Source: Negativicutes bacterium (lineage in GTDB: Bacteria > Bacillota_C > Negativicutes > Sporomusales_B > JARLHX01). Taken from it: a stretch of 64,000 nucleotides of DNA. The DNA is taken from contig JARLHX010000274.1 in assembly GCA_031292035.1 (NCBI GenBank), positions 1 through 64,000 on the forward strand. Reading direction: 5' to 3'. Numbering within the stretch: the first letter of the stretch is position 1; every line of letters starts with the position of its first letter. Positions 61,534 through 64,000 of this stretch are shown piece after piece. The notes under the pieces were generated by a model. The model saw only the letters and a list, made by a program, of their open reading frames with translations, had not been told where the DNA came from and did no database searches. A program made the translations under genes and the position numbers.

Positions 61534-62862
61534 TTACAATTTTTCCGTTAACAAGTCATAGGTAAAACCTTGAACAACCTTGACTTTCAGTATATCGCCA
61601 CTTTCAGCGTCGGCTGCATTTTCAACAAAGACGCGTCCATCGACATCAGGCGCCTCGCGGTAAGACCGGCCATAGGCGATTTCTTCTTGCTCGCCGTCAC
61701 TACGGCCTTCAATCAATACCTCCAGCTTACTCCCTTCGACCGCAATATTGCGGTCTTCGGAAATCCGGGCCTGCAAAGCCATGAGAGCATGAAAACGTTC
61801 TTGTTTGATTTCTTCAGGCACTTGATTGGGGAGTGCCGCAGCAATCGTATCGTCTTCTTGCGAATAAGTAAAGACGCCGACATGGTCAAATTTTTGAGCA
61901 CTGAGAAAGTCTTGCAAGGCGGCGAAATGCTCCTCAGTTTCCCCTGGAAAACCAACGATGAATGATGTACGAATGGCAACATCGGGGATGGCATTCCGAA
62001 TTTTTGTCAGCAGCCTTTCAATATCGGCACGACTGTCATGGCGGTGCATTGCCTGCAATATTGTATCATGAGCATGCTGTAGTGGCAAGTCCACATAGTT
62101 GCAAATCTTGGGTTCACTGGCCATCAACTGAATGAGTTCATCGGTAAAATAGTTTGGATAACAATATAAGAGCCTGATCCAGACAACACCGTCAATGGTC
62201 ACCAATTGTTGCAATAGCTCAGTCAGGCGTGGGCTGCCGTAAAGATCTTTACCATAGCTGGTGGTGTCTTGCGCAATGAGATTGATTTCTTTTGTTCCCT
62301 GGCTGACCAGTAATTTGACTTCATTAACAACCGATTCAATAGGTCGGCTGCGAAATTGCCCGCGGACCAGGGGTATTACGCAGTAGGAACAGCAGTTGTT
62401 GCAGCCATCGGCAATTTTGACATAGCAGCTATGTCGCGGGGTTGTCGTGATTCGGGGCATTGTTTCATCATAGATAGTGTCTGTGGCACCGATAAAAAGC
62501 GCTCTCTCACCAGCAGTCACCGTCTCAATGGCCTCGATAATGCGGTGCCATGCGCCGGTGCCGATGACGGCGTCGATTTCCGGCAGCTCATCCAGTAATT
62601 GCTGCTGATAGCGCTGCGACAAACAGCCGGCGACAATAACGCCCCGACAGTTGCCGCTTTTTTTGTATTCCGCCATCTGCAAGATGGTTGAGATAGACTC
62701 GTCTTTCGCTGAATCAATAAAACTGCAGGTATTTACGATTAGGATATCGGCCACTGCGGGGTCGTCGGTTATGGTAATATCCGCCGCCGCCAGCATGCCG
62801 AGCATGATCTCGGTATCTACCAAATTTTTGGCGCATCCGAGACTGATGATTCCGGCTTTCAA
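61534..62862 (-). CDS. rimO: Ribosomal protein S12 methylthiotransferase RimO
   Basis: 442 residues from TTG 62862 with AAGGAAGG upstream; the frame extends to 62925 but that part overlaps the preceding gene. ISLGCAKNLVDTE, NTCSFIDSAKDES, VAGCLSQRY, radical SAM motif NNCCSYCVIPLVRGQFRSRP and a C-terminal TRAM domain (LEVLIEGRSDGE...GDILKVKVVQGFTYDL). It methylthiolates Asp of S12. Confidence 0.95.
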   Translation of the reverse strand: MKAGIISLGCAKNLVDTEIMLGMLAAADITITDDPAVADILIVNTCSFIDSAKDESISTILQMAEYKKSGNCRGVIVAGCLSQRYQQQLLDELPEIDAVIGTGAWHRIIEAIETVTAGERALFIGATDTIYDETMPRITTTPRHSCYVKIADGCNNCCSYCVIPLVRGQFRSRPIESVVNEVKLLVSQGTKEINLIAQDTTSYGKDLYGSPRLTELLQQLVTIDGVVWIRLLYCYPNYFTDELIQLMASEPKICNYVDLPLQHAHDTILQAMHRHDSRADIERLLTKIRNAIPDVAIRTSFIVGFPGETEEHFAALQDFLSAQKFDHVGVFTYSQEDDTIAAALPNQVPEEIKQERFHALMALQARISEDRNIAVEGSKLEVLIEGRSDGEQEEIAYGRSYREAPDVDGRVFVENAADAESGDILKVKVVQGFTYDLLTEKL

Positions 62863-62884
62863 TATGAGACCTTCCTTCCTGCCT

Positions 62885-63919
62885 TTAGCGTGGGCCAAGG
62901 CGCACGGTTTGCACCCACTTGTCAAGCAGTTTGGCTTTTTGTTCGGTCGTCAGCTCCTCATCAAATTCAAAAAGATTGATGTTTTTAGCGTTCGACTCTT
63001 TATAGCTTTTCGTTTCCGGGTTGGTTGGCACAAAATAAAAGCGGTTATTCTGAAGCGCTGCCTGAGCCGGGTCTTGCAGCAACCAGTCGATGAAACGCTG
63101 GGCTTCGACAGCGTGAGGCGCTCCGGCGGCTAGACCAATGCCGGTAAGAAGATAGGCGGTCCCATCCTCAGGGTAGATCACCTGTATCGGGAAACCGTCT
63201 TTGACATAGCGCAAGGTCTCACTTTGTACTGCTATGGCGATATCCGCTTCCCCCATCCCCACCATGCGGGGCGGAGTTACAAGGAATTTGGAGTATTGTA
63301 CCATCTTGGGATGGATTTTGGCAAGATAGGCTAATGTCTGATTTTCACCATTTACTGCTGCCAGCGAATAAAGCAGGTTGGCTGAAGCATCGGCAGCCAA
63401 GAAATCGGTGATAACCAATCGATTAGTATTTTTGGAAAGATCAGCCCAATTAGCAGGTGGCCGGGACTGTTCTTTAAGGAAATCTTTGTTAACGGCAAAG
63501 ACGATAGGATCATACCAGGTCCCAACCCAATAACTGTCATCATCTGAGAAGCGATCAGGAACAAGGTCTACTGTTTCCGAAGTGAAGGCTTCCAGTAACT
63601 TCTCTTTTTTCGCAGCCTGAAGAGTCGCCTGATTGGCTAAAATCAAGTCGGCGGCCCGGGGCGAATTTGACTCAGCACGGGTTTTTATGACTAACTCTGC
63701 AGGGGTAACCGGTATCAGCGTCACCCGGATGCCAGTCGATTTTTCATATTCCTGAGCCAGAACTGTCACTTGCTCCAGTGGCAGCGTAGTATAAACGATG
63801 ATCATTTTTTGCGTTTCGGGATTTTCTTTTCCGGCATAGCCGGCCAAAAAGGTTGTCCCTGTAATGATAAGAACAAGAATAAAGAAAGAGAGCAACAGCA
63901 GCGGAAGATAACGCCGCAT
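62885..63919 (-). CDS. ABC-type substrate-binding protein (iron/thiosulfate-like)
   Basis: 344 residues from ATG 63919 (GGGAGG upstream). An N-terminal membrane/signal segment without lipobox Cys (YLPLLLLSFFILVLIITGTTFLAG) is followed by a type II periplasmic-binding fold: MIIVYTTLPLEQVTVLAQEYEKSTGIRV, WYDPIVFAVNKDF, SRPPANWADLSK. Similar to FbpA/AfuA-type Fe(III) binding proteins. No transporter subunits are within the window (gene is near its end). Confidence 0.82.
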   Translation of the reverse strand: MRRYLPLLLLSFFILVLIITGTTFLAGYAGKENPETQKMIIVYTTLPLEQVTVLAQEYEKSTGIRVTLIPVTPAELVIKTRAESNSPRAADLILANQATLQAAKKEKLLEAFTSETVDLVPDRFSDDDSYWVGTWYDPIVFAVNKDFLKEQSRPPANWADLSKNTNRLVITDFLAADASANLLYSLAAVNGENQTLAYLAKIHPKMVQYSKFLVTPPRMVGMGEADIAIAVQSETLRYVKDGFPIQVIYPEDGTAYLLTGIGLAAGAPHAVEAQRFIDWLLQDPAQAALQNNRFYFVPTNPETKSYKESNAKNINLFEFDEELTTEQKAKLLDKWVQTVRLGPR

Positions 63920-64000
63920 AAATACCTCCCTAGGACAGAGCCGTCCACGCTGTTTTACAACCAATCGAGGTTGTGCGGGGTTATGGTTAACCCTTACTAC

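Noticed and set aside
61534..62862. RimO and MiaB considered as further peptide-modifying radical SAM enzymes
   Set aside because: Both have the UPF0004-radical SAM-TRAM layout of RNA/ribosome methylthiotransferases and sit in the core region, unrelated to the cassette.

Overview
The window looks like the chromosome of a spore-forming, anaerobic Firmicute. The conserved blocks mutS-mutL-miaA-hfq-spoVK and recA-recX-rny-spoVS, a LexA/YneA SOS pair with Bacillus-type LexA boxes, and the sporulation genes spoVK and spoVS support this. A Negativicute (Sporomusa/Pelosinus-like) is my best guess, from general gene style and not from a search.

Region 1 (1-17.6 kb, + strand) is the end of a phage or tailocin tail operon, followed by a lysis-type module (small membrane proteins, a muramidase-like enzyme, a papain-like protease). 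A visibly AT-richer cassette (about 2.9-14.0 kb) sits between the tail fibres and the lysis genes. It encodes a tail-like protein whose C-terminus is a run of CNCNYCT heptads fused to a Hint (hedgehog/intein) autoprocessing domain, then an MFS transporter, a small OB/cold-shock-like protein, an unrecognised 521-residue protein and five consecutive radical SAM proteins. Most of these genes overlap or abut. I read it as a candidate peptide- or protein-modification system built on a phage tail protein.

Region 2 (17.6-23.4 kb) is mobile-DNA scrap: an orphan MazE-like protein, a resolvase with a palindromic res-like region, a DUF2971 protein, a degenerate selC-like tRNA remnant, and a Tn7-like tnsA-tnsB pair without tnsC but with right-end repeats.

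Region 3 (23.4-64 kb, mostly - strand) is core chromosome: SOS control, a MinD/FlhG-like ATPase, VanW and PRC-barrel proteins, hflX, mismatch repair, tRNA modification, hfq, pepA, spoVS, rny, recA/recX, a DEAD-box helicase, cinA, rimO and a solute-binding protein.

The most striking feature in region 3 is that spoVK is cut in two by a 5,680-bp element (34802-40481). The element carries a large serine recombinase. Its two ends are near-perfect inverted half-sites around a GT dinucleotide, and precise excision at that GT restores a 336-codon spoVK frame and reconnects it to its downstream GTPase/membrane-protein operon. This has the architecture of a skin-type, developmentally excised element. 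The element also carries a SAM-riboswitch-controlled aminotransferase, a 59-residue protein divergent from the recombinase (candidate directionality factor), a small zinc-ribbon protein, a secreted protein and a DnaQ-like exonuclease with a SWIM-like tail.
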